Positions 17,432 through 26,945 of a stretch of 64,000 bases of DNA are shown one piece after another; position 1 is the first letter of the stretch; every line of letters begins with the position of its first letter. The stretch is from contig NZ_LMJF01000014.1 of NCBI RefSeq assembly GCF_001429785.1, positions 96,397 through 160,396 of the forward strand, written 5' to 3'. The DNA comes from Lysobacter sp. Root916 (GTDB taxonomy: Bacteria; Pseudomonadota; Gammaproteobacteria; Xanthomonadales; Xanthomonadaceae). The translations under genes and the position numbers were made by a program. Under the pieces are notes generated by a model, which worked only from the letters and a program-made list of their open reading frames with translations, had not been told where the DNA came from and searched no databases.

Positions 17432-17580
17432 GCAAATCCCCCCTGCCCCCCTTTTTCAAAGGGGGGAAAGGCAAAGGCGGATTCGGCAGCAATGCGATGT
17501 GCGCGGAACTGCGCGAGGCAACGAACAGCGACGCACCAGATCCCCCCCTTTGAAAAAGGGGGGTTCGGGGGGATTTGCTG
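17432..17580. repeat. MITE-like element with inverted GCAAATCCCCCC ends
   Basis: About 149 bp bounded by inverted ends GCAAATCCCCCC (from 17432) and GGGGGGATTTGC (to 17579). Each end continues into a C-tract/G-tract hairpin (CCCCCCTTTTTCAAAGGGGGG). Degenerate relatives occur at 44103-44227 and 49747-49787. No coding sequence inside; size and ends suggest a non-autonomous mobile element or palindromic repeat. Confidence 0.6.
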
Positions 17581-17593
17581 TTGCCCCTCCCCG

Positions 17594-19546
<1,953 letters not shown>

Positions 19547-19666
19547 GGGGCGCTCCGGCGGTTGGACGTGGGACGGGTCAGTGTGGACGGGGTGTGGGCC
19601 GACTAAGGTTCGCGCGCAGGCGTGGGCGAACCTCCAGTGTGCCGCATCCGCCACGATAGCCGCCGT

Positions 19667-19688
19667 GACCGTGGTTTAGACCATGGTC
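19667..19688. promoter_or_regulatory. Inverted repeat in the acs/porin divergent control region
   Basis: GACCGTGGT-TTAG-ACCATGGTC (one mismatch in 9-bp arms). It lies about 120 bp from both the acs and the porin start codons. Its symmetry fits a dimeric regulator such as a LuxR-type response regulator. Binding by CrbR is inference. Confidence 0.5.
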
Positions 19689-19803
19689 GTATGTGCCATC
19701 TGAACACGGCTTTTTACGACCAATGGCGAATGGCCCCTCCCCGGCCTGGCGCGCAGGCTGGCCGCAGTCGCGCGTCCTGCGCGGCATTCCTCGGGAGGGA
19801 ATC

Positions 19804-21204
19804 ATGTCCATTCGCATCGCATCGCCGGCGGGGAGCGCGATCCGGCGGCGCCCGCTGGCCGCGGCATTGCTGGTCGCACTGTCGTTGCCCGGTATGGCCT
19901 ACGCCCAGACGGCGAAGGAAAAGGAGCTGGAGGCGCGCGTCGCCCAGCTCGAAGCCATGGTCCAGCAGCTGGTCTCGCAACAGCAGCAGCAACAAAGCCA
20001 GATCGCCGAGGTCAAGACCGCTCAGGCCAGCGCGCCGGCGGCACCGGCCGCGGCGCCCGGCAAGCCCGCGCTGCAGACCGCGGCGATCACGCCCGGCGCC
20101 AATCCGGGCACCCGCTTCAGCTACGGCGGCTTCATCAAGCTCGACGCCTCGGTCACCCAGACCAACGACGGCGACATCGCCGACGGCTCGGTCGGACGCC
20201 TGTTCTACGTGCCCAAGGCGATCCCGGTCGGCGGCGGCCGCACCCGCGAGGGCGGCACCGACACCGACATGGGCGCGAACTTCTCGCGCTTCTGGTTCGC
20301 GGCCGACACCGACCTGGACAGCGGCGACAAGCTCAAGGCCTACCTGGAGTTCGACCTGTTCGGCGGCGGCACCACCGCCTTCACCGGCAACGAGATCGCC
20401 ACCAACACCTACGCGCTCACTCTGCGCCAGGCCTATGTGACCTGGAACAACTGGCTGGCCGGCCAGGCCTGGTCCAACTTCCAGGACACCGCGGCCTTGC
20501 CGGACACCGTCGACTTCCTCGGCCCCACCGAAGGCACCGTATTCGTGCGCCAGGCCCAGCTGCGCTACACCAAGGGCCCGTGGTCGTTCTCGATCGAGAA
20601 CCCGGAGACCGTGTACACGCCGTTCCGCGGCAACATGGCCCAGGTCGCCGGCGACGACGGCACGATGCCGGACATCACCGCGCGCTACACCGCCAAGGGC
20701 GACTGGGGCCACTTCGGCGTCGGCCTGCTCGCGCGCCAGCTCAAGTACCAGAACGGCCCGGCCAACGACAGCAGCACCGGCTACGGCGCCAGCGTCTCGG
20801 GCAAGTTCAACCTCGGCAAGAGCGACGACCTGCGCTACATGGTCACCGCCGGCAGCGGCATCGGCCGCTATGTCGGTCTGGCGCTCAACAACGACGCGGT
20901 GCTCGACGCCAACGGCGATCTGGAGAACATCGACCTGATCAGCGGCTTCGTCGGCTGGCGCCACGTGTTCAGCCCGAAGCTGCGCAGCAACGTTTTCTAT
21001 TCGCGCGCGCAGTACGACAACGAGACCGCGCTGACCGGCCTGGGCATCACCAAGTCGGCGCAGTCGGCGCATATCAACCTGATCTATTCTCCCTTGCCCA
21101 AGCTCGACGTCGGCGCGGAGCTGATCTGGGGCAAGCGCGAACTCGAGAACGGCGACTCCGGCGAACTCAACCGCCTGCAGACGCACGTCAAGTACAGCTT
21201 CTAA
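19804..21204 (+). CDS. DcaP-like trimeric outer-membrane porin
   Basis: 466 residues. A signal peptide (to about residue 35, ending GMAYAQT) precedes a coiled coil with heptads and a glutamine run (about 36-66), an Ala/Pro linker, and then a beta barrel of alternating aromatic strands ending in HVKYSF with C-terminal Phe, the outer-membrane assembly signal. The opening barrel motif RFSYGGFIKLDASV and WFAADTD match DcaP family porins, which use the N-terminal coiled coil to trimerise and import small carboxylates or inhibitors. GGGAGG before ATG 19804 fixes the start. An MHS transporter follows after 18 bp and acs diverges upstream, suggesting uptake of a carboxylate. Confidence 0.85.
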   Translation: MSIRIASPAGSAIRRRPLAAALLVALSLPGMAYAQTAKEKELEARVAQLEAMVQQLVSQQQQQQSQIAEVKTAQASAPAAPAAAPGKPALQTAAITPGANPGTRFSYGGFIKLDASVTQTNDGDIADGSVGRLFYVPKAIPVGGGRTREGGTDTDMGANFSRFWFAADTDLDSGDKLKAYLEFDLFGGGTTAFTGNEIATNTYALTLRQAYVTWNNWLAGQAWSNFQDTAALPDTVDFLGPTEGTVFVRQAQLRYTKGPWSFSIENPETVYTPFRGNMAQVAGDDGTMPDITARYTAKGDWGHFGVGLLARQLKYQNGPANDSSTGYGASVSGKFNLGKSDDLRYMVTAGSGIGRYVGLALNNDAVLDANGDLENIDLISGFVGWRHVFSPKLRSNVFYSRAQYDNETALTGLGITKSAQSAHINLIYSPLPKLDVGAELIWGKRELENGDSGELNRLQTHVKYSF

Positions 21205-21222
21205 CCTCTAGGGGAACGCATC

Positions 21223-22887
21223 ATGTCCAGCGTCACCGCTACCGCCTCGCCCGGCTCCGGCGAACTCACCAAGGGCCACCGAAAAGTAATTTTCGCGTCC
21301 AGCCTGGGCACCGTGTTCGAGTGGTACGACTTCTATCTGTACGGTTCGCTCGCCGTCATCATCGGCAAGCAGTTCTTCGGCGGCCTCAACGACACCAGCC
21401 AGTTCATCTTCGCCTTGCTGGCCTTCGCCGCAGGCTTCGCGGTGCGTCCGTTCGGCGCGTTGGTGTTCGGCCGCCTCGGCGACATGATCGGGCGCAAGTA
21501 CACCTTCCTGGTCACCATCGTGATCATGGGCCTGGCGACCTTCCTGGTCGGCATCCTGCCCAGCTACGCGACCATGGGCATCGCCGCGCCGATCATCCTG
21601 ATCACGCTGCGCCTGGCCCAAGGCCTGGCGCTGGGCGGCGAGTACGGCGGCGCGGCGACCTACGTGGCCGAGCATGCGCCCAACGGCAAGCGCGGCCTGT
21701 ACACCAGCTTCATCCAGACCACCGCGACCCTGGGCCTGTTCTTGTCGCTGCTGGTGATCTGGAGCTGCCGCAACTACCTGGGCAAGGAAGCGTTCGAAGA
21801 ATGGGGCTGGCGCATTCCGTTCCTGGTCTCGGTGGTGCTGCTGGGCGTGTCGGTGTGGATCCGCATGCAGCTGGCCGAATCGCCGCTGTTCCAGCAGATG
21901 AAAGCCGAGGGCAAGACCTCCAAGGCGCCGATCACCGAGAGCTTCTTCTCCAAGAACGGCAAGATCGCCCTGCTCGCCCTGCTCGGCGCCACCGCCGGCC
22001 AGGCCGTGGTCTGGTACGGCGGCCAGTTCTACTCGCTGTTCTTCCTGACCAAGACCCTGGGCCTGGATCCGAACCGCGCCGACATCCTGATCGCGATCGC
22101 GTTGGCACTGGCCACCGGCGGCTTCATCTTCTTCGGCTGGCTGTCGGACAAGATCGGACGCAAGAAGATCGTGCTCGCGGGCTGTTTGATCGCCGCCGTC
22201 ACCTACTTCCCGGTGTTCAAAGCCCTGACCCACAACGTCAATCCGGCGTTGGAGTCGGCGGTGGCGAAGTCGCCGGTCACGGTGAGCGCCGACCCGGAGC
22301 GCTGCGCGTTCCAGTTCGACCCGGTCGGCAAGGCGACGTTCAAGCAATCCTGCGACATCATCAAGGCGGCGCTGGCCAAGAAGGGCATCCCCTACATCAA
22401 CGCCCCGGCCGCGGCCGGCAGCGTGGCCACGGTGTCGATCGGCGGCGCCAACCTGAGCAGCTTCGAAGGCGAGGCGCTGGGCAAGGACGAGTTCAAGGCC
22501 CAGTCCGACGCGTTCGGCAAGCAGTTGACCGAAGCGCTCAAGACCGCCGGCTACCCGGACAAGGCCGACCCGGCCCAGGTCAATACCCCGGTCGTGGTGG
22601 CGCTGCTGACCTTCCTGGTGCTGCTGGTGACCATGGTCTACGGACCGATCGCGGCCTGGCTGGTCGAGCTGTTCCCGACCCGCATCCGCTACACCTCGAT
22701 GTCGCTGCCTTACCACATCGGCAACGGCTGGTTCGGCGGCTTCCTGCCGTTCACCGCCTTCGCCATCGTGGCGGCCACCGGCAACATCTACAGCGGCCTG
22801 TGGTATCCGATCATCATCGCCTCGATGACGGTGGTGATCGGCGCGCTGTTCCTGCCCGAAACCAAGAACGTCGATATCCGCGACTGA
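21223..22887 (+). CDS. MFS transporter, metabolite:H+ symporter (MHS) family
   Basis: 554 residues. MHS signatures: FEWYDFYLYG near residue 31, the loop motif GRLGDMIGRKYTF, GLALGGEYGGAATYVAEHAP and the second loop SDKIGRKK. Relatives (ShiA, KgtP, ProP) import organic acids or osmolytes with protons. About 125 residues, from roughly 335 to 460, form a polar insert in the second half between two membrane helices. The insert holds two cysteines (ERCAFQF and KQSCDII) and would lie outside the membrane; standard MHS proteins of about 430 residues lack it. Cotranscribed with the DcaP-like porin (18-bp gap), it may complete an uptake route for acetate or another carboxylate. Substrate not proven. 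Confidence 0.88.
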   Translation: MSSVTATASPGSGELTKGHRKVIFASSLGTVFEWYDFYLYGSLAVIIGKQFFGGLNDTSQFIFALLAFAAGFAVRPFGALVFGRLGDMIGRKYTFLVTIVIMGLATFLVGILPSYATMGIAAPIILITLRLAQGLALGGEYGGAATYVAEHAPNGKRGLYTSFIQTTATLGLFLSLLVIWSCRNYLGKEAFEEWGWRIPFLVSVVLLGVSVWIRMQLAESPLFQQMKAEGKTSKAPITESFFSKNGKIALLALLGATAGQAVVWYGGQFYSLFFLTKTLGLDPNRADILIAIALALATGGFIFFGWLSDKIGRKKIVLAGCLIAAVTYFPVFKALTHNVNPALESAVAKSPVTVSADPERCAFQFDPVGKATFKQSCDIIKAALAKKGIPYINAPAAAGSVATVSIGGANLSSFEGEALGKDEFKAQSDAFGKQLTEALKTAGYPDKADPAQVNTPVVVALLTFLVLLVTMVYGPIAAWLVELFPTRIRYTSMSLPYHIGNGWFGGFLPFTAFAIVAATGNIYSGLWYPIIIASMTVVIGALFLPETKNVDIRD

Positions 22888-22925
22888 GGTCGCCCCCGAA
22901 CGACCCCACGTCGTATGCGGTAGGG

Positions 22926-22955
22926 ACAACGCCGGCGCAAGCCGGCGTTGTTCTT
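22926..22955 (+). terminator. Terminator of the porin-transporter operon
   Basis: Perfect 11-bp stem ACAACGCCGGC / GCCGGCGTTGT with GCAA loop, then TCTTTGC. The T-tract is short but the stem is strong and sits 38 bp after the stop. Confidence 0.7.
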
Positions 22956-23085
22956 TGCGACGCCGCCATCGTCGGTCCGCGCGTTCGCGCCGCACCGTTC
23001 CGCCGCATCGCGGCTTGGCGCATATTCGACGCGCGCTTATGCTCCTGGTCCATCGATGCTTACGATGACCGGCAGCCCTTGACGC

Positions 23086-23424
23086 ATGAGCGACCGCGAC
23101 AAATCCGCACGCAAGGCCCAGCTCAAGGCCTGGAAACAGGCGCAGCGTCAGCGCGCCCAAGCCGAGTTCCCGTTGCCGGACGCGCGCCTGCGCCTGTTTT
23201 TCGACGGGGTCGAACGCCTGCGCGCGCGACACGGTTGCTTCCACGATACGCGGCATGCGATGCAATGCATCGATGCGATGGCGCTGAGCGACGAGGAGGC
23301 GAACGCCCTGCTCGATTGGTGTCAGGCTTACGGCGGCCACTGCGATTGCGAGATCGCGGCCAACACCCACCAACACTGGCTGGAGTCGCGCGACCGCGCG
23401 GCCGCGGCCGATACCGGAGCCTGA
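23086..23424 (+). CDS. DUF2695 family protein
   Basis: 112 residues. A basic N-terminal helix (SDRDKSARKAQLKAWKQAQRQ) precedes the family core. The hallmark is near the C-terminus: the pattern CFHDTRHAMQCI around residues 50-61 and LLDWCQAYGGHCDCEIAANT near 80-99, with clustered cysteines that may bind metal. Function is unknown; no signal peptide. One base separates its TGA from the ATG of the following cupin gene, so the two are almost certainly cotranscribed. Confidence 0.75.
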   Translation: MSDRDKSARKAQLKAWKQAQRQRAQAEFPLPDARLRLFFDGVERLRARHGCFHDTRHAMQCIDAMALSDEEANALLDWCQAYGGHCDCEIAANTHQHWLESRDRAAAADTGA

Positions 23425-23425
23425 C

Positions 23426-23824
23426 ATGAAACCGGCGATCCGCCCTTACGACCCGTCCACCGAGTTCTACATCTCCGAGCAATGCCACATCGTCGAGCTG
23501 TCCAACAGCGCCGACGATGCCGAGGTGTCGATCGCGCGGGCGCGCGTCGCGCCGGGCGTGACCACGCGCTGGCATCGCCTGCGCGGCACCACCGAGCGCT
23601 ATGTGATCGCCGAGGGCCACGGGCGCGCCGAGATCGGCGACCTGCCGCCGCAGGAGGTTGGACCGGGCGACGTGGTGCTGATTCCGCCCGACTGCCGCCA
23701 ACGCATCGCCAACCTGGGCCACGGCGATCTGGTGTTCCTGGCGATCTGTTCGCCGCGCTTCCGGCCCGAGGCCTACGAGGACATCGACGAAGCGCCGCTG
23801 CCCTGCAGCTTCGACGATGCCTAG
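23426..23824 (+). CDS. Cupin-domain protein
   Basis: 132 residues with one conserved cupin barrel. Motif 1 reads TTRWHRLRGTTERYVIAEGHGRAEIG split over residues about 47-72, containing a His and a Glu in the usual spacing. Motif 2 is GPGDVVLIPPDCRQRIANLG, in which the expected histidine is replaced by glutamine (RQRIAN). Cupins of this type may bind a metal or sugar; with a ligand missing the catalytic state is uncertain. It follows the DUF2695 gene by one base. Its stop at 23822-23824 overlaps the stop of the convergent arginase-family gene. Confidence 0.85.
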   Translation: MKPAIRPYDPSTEFYISEQCHIVELSNSADDAEVSIARARVAPGVTTRWHRLRGTTERYVIAEGHGRAEIGDLPPQEVGPGDVVLIPPDCRQRIANLGHGDLVFLAICSPRFRPEAYEDIDEAPLPCSFDDA

Positions 23825-24921
23825 CGTCGCGCGCCGCGCGGCGCGCGGTCGGCCTTGATCGTGAAACGCCCGCTGTCCGCGAACGCGGCCTCGATGGTGC
23901 GCGCCAGGCGCGCGCCGTAGCGGCCGTCGGGATCGAGGTCGGGGTCGTAGATGGTCAGCTCCAGTCCCACCGCTTTCGGGCTGGCCAGCAATGGCGCCAG
24001 CAAGGCGCGCAGTTGTCCGAAACTCAGGCCGCGCTCGTTGGGCGAATCCACCGCCGGCATCACCCGCGCATCCAGCACGTCGGCGTCGACGTGGATCCAG
24101 TAGCCCTGGGTGTCGGCCGCCTCCAGGCGGGCGCGCGCCTCGGCGCCGGCCGCGTGCGCGTCGCGGCGGATGGTGTTGACGCCGAGGGTGTGGATGCCGG
24201 ATGCGTCGTAGGACTCGGTCGCCGCGAACTCGCTGTCCGCCGGCGTGCGCGATAGGCCCAGCTGGACCACGTCGGACTCGCGCAGATAGGGCGAGCGGCC
24301 GTCGATATCGGTCAGCGCCGCCGGCCCGTGCCCGGTCGCCAGGCCCAGGTCCAGGCCGGCGGCGGTGTAGATGCCCCGATAGCGCTTGCGGTCGCGCGCG
24401 TAGGAATAGTCGTCGTGCGCATCGACGAAGGCCAGGCCGTAGCGGCCGCGGCGCTTGAGCGCCAGGCTGGAGCCCAGCAGCACGCTGCAGTCGCCGCCCA
24501 GCACCAGCACGAACTCGTCGCGGCCCAGCAAGGGTTCCAGGCGGTCGGCCAGCGTGCGCGAGTACGCAGCCAACGCGGTGCCGTTGCGGAAACCGACCGC
24601 GTGGTCGGGATCGGGCGAGTACGCGGGCGCGTCGACGCGGCCGCCCTCGCGCGCGCCCAGGCGCGCGACCAGGCCGGTGTCGCGCAGGGCCGCGGCGAGC
24701 TTGCGCGCACCCGGTTCGACGCCCGGTGCGGGCGGGCGCAGGCCGAGATTGCTGGGCGCGTCGATGACGACGATGCGGGTCATGGGCGCGGCCTTGGCGG
24801 TGGGGTTCGAGGCATCGTCGGCGGAGGCGATGGGCGCGCAGGCGCCGGTGGCCACGCCCATGCTGGCGGCGAGCAGACCGGTTTCGAGGCAGCGGCGCGC
24901 GAGGCGCAGATTCCGGCCCAT
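23821..24921 (-). CDS. Arginase/agmatinase-family protein with N-terminal leader
   Basis: 366 residues of the ureohydrolase fold (two-manganese enzymes that cleave guanidino groups). Metal-site motifs: GGDCS at 142-146, where the usual His of GGDHS is Cys145; FVDAHDD at 166-171; and HVDADVLDARVMPAVD, matching the DxDxxD site. A conserved glutamate follows in GLELTIYDPD. About 48 residues precede the core, including a hydrophobic leader with ATGACAP that resembles a weak lipobox. An alternative start is ATG 24783 (TRIVVIDAP), which would give a plain cytosolic enzyme. Divergent from a CGNR regulator across a short region with a clear inverted repeat. Substrate undecided. Confidence 0.82.
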   Translation of the reverse strand: MGRNLRLARRCLETGLLAASMGVATGACAPIASADDASNPTAKAAPMTRIVVIDAPSNLGLRPPAPGVEPGARKLAAALRDTGLVARLGAREGGRVDAPAYSPDPDHAVGFRNGTALAAYSRTLADRLEPLLGRDEFVLVLGGDCSVLLGSSLALKRRGRYGLAFVDAHDDYSYARDRKRYRGIYTAAGLDLGLATGHGPAALTDIDGRSPYLRESDVVQLGLSRTPADSEFAATESYDASGIHTLGVNTIRRDAHAAGAEARARLEAADTQGYWIHVDADVLDARVMPAVDSPNERGLSFGQLRALLAPLLASPKAVGLELTIYDPDLDPDGRYGARLARTIEAAFADSGRFTIKADRAPRGARR

Positions 24922-24945
24922 GGCGCATAACTCTTGAAATATGTT

Positions 24946-24980
24946 TTGACGGTTATATGCGCGCAAGCATAACCTGTCAA
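24946..24980. promoter_or_regulatory. Inverted-repeat operator between arginase-family and CGNR genes
   Basis: TTGACGGTTAT and ATAACCTGTCAA form an 11-12 bp inverted repeat with one bulged base and 12 bp between arms, in an AT-rich divergent spacer. A third half-site (CAGGTTA) sits at 24990-24996, just before the regulator ATG at 25001. The first arm also resembles a -35 box. Likely operator for autoregulation by the CGNR protein. Confidence 0.55.
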
Positions 24981-25000
24981 TATCGCTTAGCAGGTTACGC

Positions 25001-25624
25001 ATGCGCATCGAACACCACGCGTTCAAGCCCGCCGACCTGGTCGCCGGCCACCTCGCGCTCGACCTGGTCAATACGGTCACCGCGCGCGACACGCAGCCGC
25101 GCGACTGGCTGGACGACTACGACGCGCTGCTGCGCTGGGCGCGTCAATCCGGCCACTACACGCGCACCGACCTGGCCCAACTGGAAGACCTGAGCCAGGC
25201 CGAACCGGCCAAGGCGGCGGCCGCGCTGGGCCGCTGCAAGACCTTGCGCGAAGCCCTGTGCGCGATCCTGTACGCGCTCTCGCAAGATGCCGCGCCTCCC
25301 GCCGAGGATCTGGCGGTGCTGGACAAGGCGCGCCTGGCCGCGTCGGCGGCGGCCCGCCTGGTCGCGCGCCAGGGCCGTCTGCAGGCGGAGTGGTCGGTCG
25401 AGCGCTCGGGACCGGATCTGATCGCGCACACGGTGGTCGCGCATGCGATCGATCTGCTCAAGGACGCCCAGCTCGACCGCCTGCGCATCTGCGACGGCCA
25501 CGACTGCGGCTGGGTCTTCATCGACACGTCCAAGAACGGGCGCCGGCGCTGGTGCGACATGGCCACCTGCGGCAACGTGGCCAAGGCGCGCCGGCATCAA
25601 CAACGCGGCGCGACCGCGCGCTGA
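25001..25624 (+). CDS. ABATE-domain CGNR zinc-finger transcriptional regulator
   Basis: 207 residues. The N-terminal ABATE domain shows GHLALDLVNTVTARD at about 16-30 and the helix-rich ligand-binding region up to about 150. The C-terminal CGNR zinc finger has Cys164, Cys169, Cys185 and Cys190, with the family signature present as CGNVAKARRH (the Arg of CGNR is Val). Members are thought to be stress- or metabolite-responsive DNA-binding regulators. It diverges from the arginase-family gene, and the shared spacer has an inverted repeat with an extra half-site at its own start, which suggests it controls both genes. Start ATG 25001 lies next to the half-site. Confidence 0.88.
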   Translation: MRIEHHAFKPADLVAGHLALDLVNTVTARDTQPRDWLDDYDALLRWARQSGHYTRTDLAQLEDLSQAEPAKAAAALGRCKTLREALCAILYALSQDAAPPAEDLAVLDKARLAASAAARLVARQGRLQAEWSVERSGPDLIAHTVVAHAIDLLKDAQLDRLRICDGHDCGWVFIDTSKNGRRRWCDMATCGNVAKARRHQQRGATAR

Positions 25625-25703
25625 ACGACGCAAGGCGAAGCGCATGCGCGTCAACGCCGCGCGACGATGCCGGTGCTAGGGTGCGCAGATTCCGGAGTAC
25701 GCC

Positions 25704-26216
25704 ATGGCCCCGATCCGCACCGCCCTGCTGTCCATCGCGATCCTGATCGGCGTCTGCCCGGCCGCGGCCTTGGCCGCCGACGACATCGACTTCGTGCGCG
25801 GCTGTTGGGCCACGCGCGCGACACCGGGCGGCCCGGTCGACGGTTTCCTGCGCCTGCTGCCCGATCGCGAGATCGAAGGCGCGCTTAGCGGCCACGCGAT
25901 GAGCGCTTACGGCGATCCGCCCGTGTCGCGTCTGGATCTGATGTTCGCGCGCGACGGCAGCACGCTGGGGCTGCGTCGGCCGGTGCCGAACTACCAGGCG
26001 CTGGACGCGCGCCTGCTCAGCCACTATGCGCGCGTGCCGCAGGTGGGCGCCGCGCTGCTGAGCGGCCCGGGCCACGTCGCCGCGTATGCGCAGGATGGCG
26101 CGAAGGAGTGGATCGTGGTCAAAGCCCGCGACGAGCGTCTATCGATCCAACGCGTCGACGGCAACGGGCGCGTGGTCGAGACCTACTTCGACGGCGAACG
26201 CGACGGCTGCGATTGA
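25704..26216 (+). CDS. Secreted protein of unknown function
   Basis: 170 residues with a Sec signal peptide (IRTALLSIAILIGVCPAAALA, cleaved near residue 24). The mature protein begins DDIDFVRGCWATR, and a second cysteine ends the protein in DGCD, so a disulfide joining N- and C-terminal ends is possible. Alternating strands (FLRLLPDREIEGALSG, EWIVVKARDERLSIQRVDG) suggest a small beta-barrel or lipocalin-like fold, which I could not confirm. GGAGTACGCC precedes ATG 25704. It is convergent with the EF-hand gene, 18 bp apart. Confidence 0.65.
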   Translation: MAPIRTALLSIAILIGVCPAAALAADDIDFVRGCWATRATPGGPVDGFLRLLPDREIEGALSGHAMSAYGDPPVSRLDLMFARDGSTLGLRRPVPNYQALDARLLSHYARVPQVGAALLSGPGHVAAYAQDGAKEWIVVKARDERLSIQRVDGNGRVVETYFDGERDGCD

Positions 26217-26234
26217 GCCGCGCGGGCAGCGGAT

Positions 26235-26585
26235 CTATTGCGGCGGCGACGCCAGCTCGCGCGCGTCCAACGAGCCGTCGCGGTTGCGGTCCTGCTTGCG
26301 GAAGGTTTCGGCGAGCTGGGCGCGGTGCTGCTCGCGGGTAAGCGCTGTACCGCCGCGACGACCAGGCGGGAACTCATTGGGATCGAGCACGCCGTTGCGG
26401 TCCTTGTCCATCGCGTCGAAGCCGTAACTCAGCCAGTCCTGGTACTCGAGCAGCGACACCTTGCCGTCGCCGTCGGTGTCCATGCGCGAGAGGTAGTCGC
26501 CGGTGGAACGCACCTGGGCCGCAGCGAAGGCGGGCAGCAGCGCGAGCAGACAGGGCGCGAGGGCTGGAAGCAGCGGACGACGCAT
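26235..26585 (-). CDS. Secreted EF-hand calcium-binding protein
   Basis: 116 residues. A Sec signal peptide (LLPALAPCLLALLPAFAAAQ) is followed by three EF-hand loops: DTDGDGKVSLLE, DKDRNGVLDPNE and DRNRDGSLDARE. Each has acidic residues at positions 1, 3, 5 and 12 of the loop, so all should bind calcium. Between loops 2 and 3 lies a Gly/Arg/Pro linker. Start ATG 26585 gives the signal peptide; the longer frame adds Arg-rich sequence without sense. Such proteins are periplasmic calcium buffers or sensors of unknown partners. It may be transcribed from its own promoter behind a strong hairpin. Confidence 0.85.
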   Translation of the reverse strand: MRRPLLPALAPCLLALLPAFAAAQVRSTGDYLSRMDTDGDGKVSLLEYQDWLSYGFDAMDKDRNGVLDPNEFPPGRRGGTALTREQHRAQLAETFRKQDRNRDGSLDARELASPPQ

Positions 26586-26696
26586 GCGCGGGAAACCGGA
26601 TCGGGATGCTGCGCAGCCTGACCTGCGGGCGCGGCGCAGACAAGTCCGGTAACGCGCAGCGTGGGGCACGATTCAGCCGGCGACGCACCCGTAAGG

Positions 26697-26728
26697 ACGT
26701 GCGGCCGGCCCGGGGGCCGGCCGCACGT
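26697..26728 (-). terminator. Strong hairpin after the redoxin-peptide operon
   Basis: Perfect 14-bp stem ACGTGCGGCCGGCC / GGCCGGCCGCACGT with a 4-base loop, 44 bp past the peptide gene stop on the minus strand. No T-run follows, so it may protect the mRNA or act with Rho. Confidence 0.55.
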
Positions 26729-26771
26729 GGGCGATAACAAGGAATCGCCCGGGGGGAGCTGATCGAATCGC

Positions 26772-26945
26772 TTACGGCAACACGCAGCAGCCGCCGGTAC
26801 GGTAGCCGCCGTACTTGCAGCCCGGCTTGGTCGGGCAGCCGGTGTCGGGATCGGTGCCGAACGCCTGTGCGGCACCGAAGCCCAGCGTGCCGACGATCGC
26901 GATCGCGAACACGACCGCCTGCAGACGCTTGTTCAGGTTCTTCAT
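26772..26945 (-). CDS. 57-residue exported four-cysteine peptide
   Basis: A small gene whose ATG overlaps the redoxin stop (ATGA), with GGAGAG 5 nt upstream, so translation is coupled. The product has a classical signal peptide: basic KNLNKRLQ, a hydrophobic core VVFAIAIVGTLGFG and an AQA cleavage site near residue 28. That leaves about 29 residues: FGTDPDTGCPTKPGCKYGG, then YRTGGCCVLP. Cysteines are at 37, 43, 53 and 54. The mature part is Gly/Pro/Cys-rich and would be compact once oxidised. I recognise no family. The neighbour is a membrane thioredoxin-like protein, so the peptide may be its substrate or partner. Codon use matches the chromosome. Confidence 0.7.
   Translation of the reverse strand: MKNLNKRLQAVVFAIAIVGTLGFGAAQAFGTDPDTGCPTKPGCKYGGYRTGGCCVLP

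Noticed and set aside
21208..23427. 739-codon minus-strand frame opposite the MHS transporter
   Set aside because: Antisense shadow without domain, start signal or normal amino-acid use.
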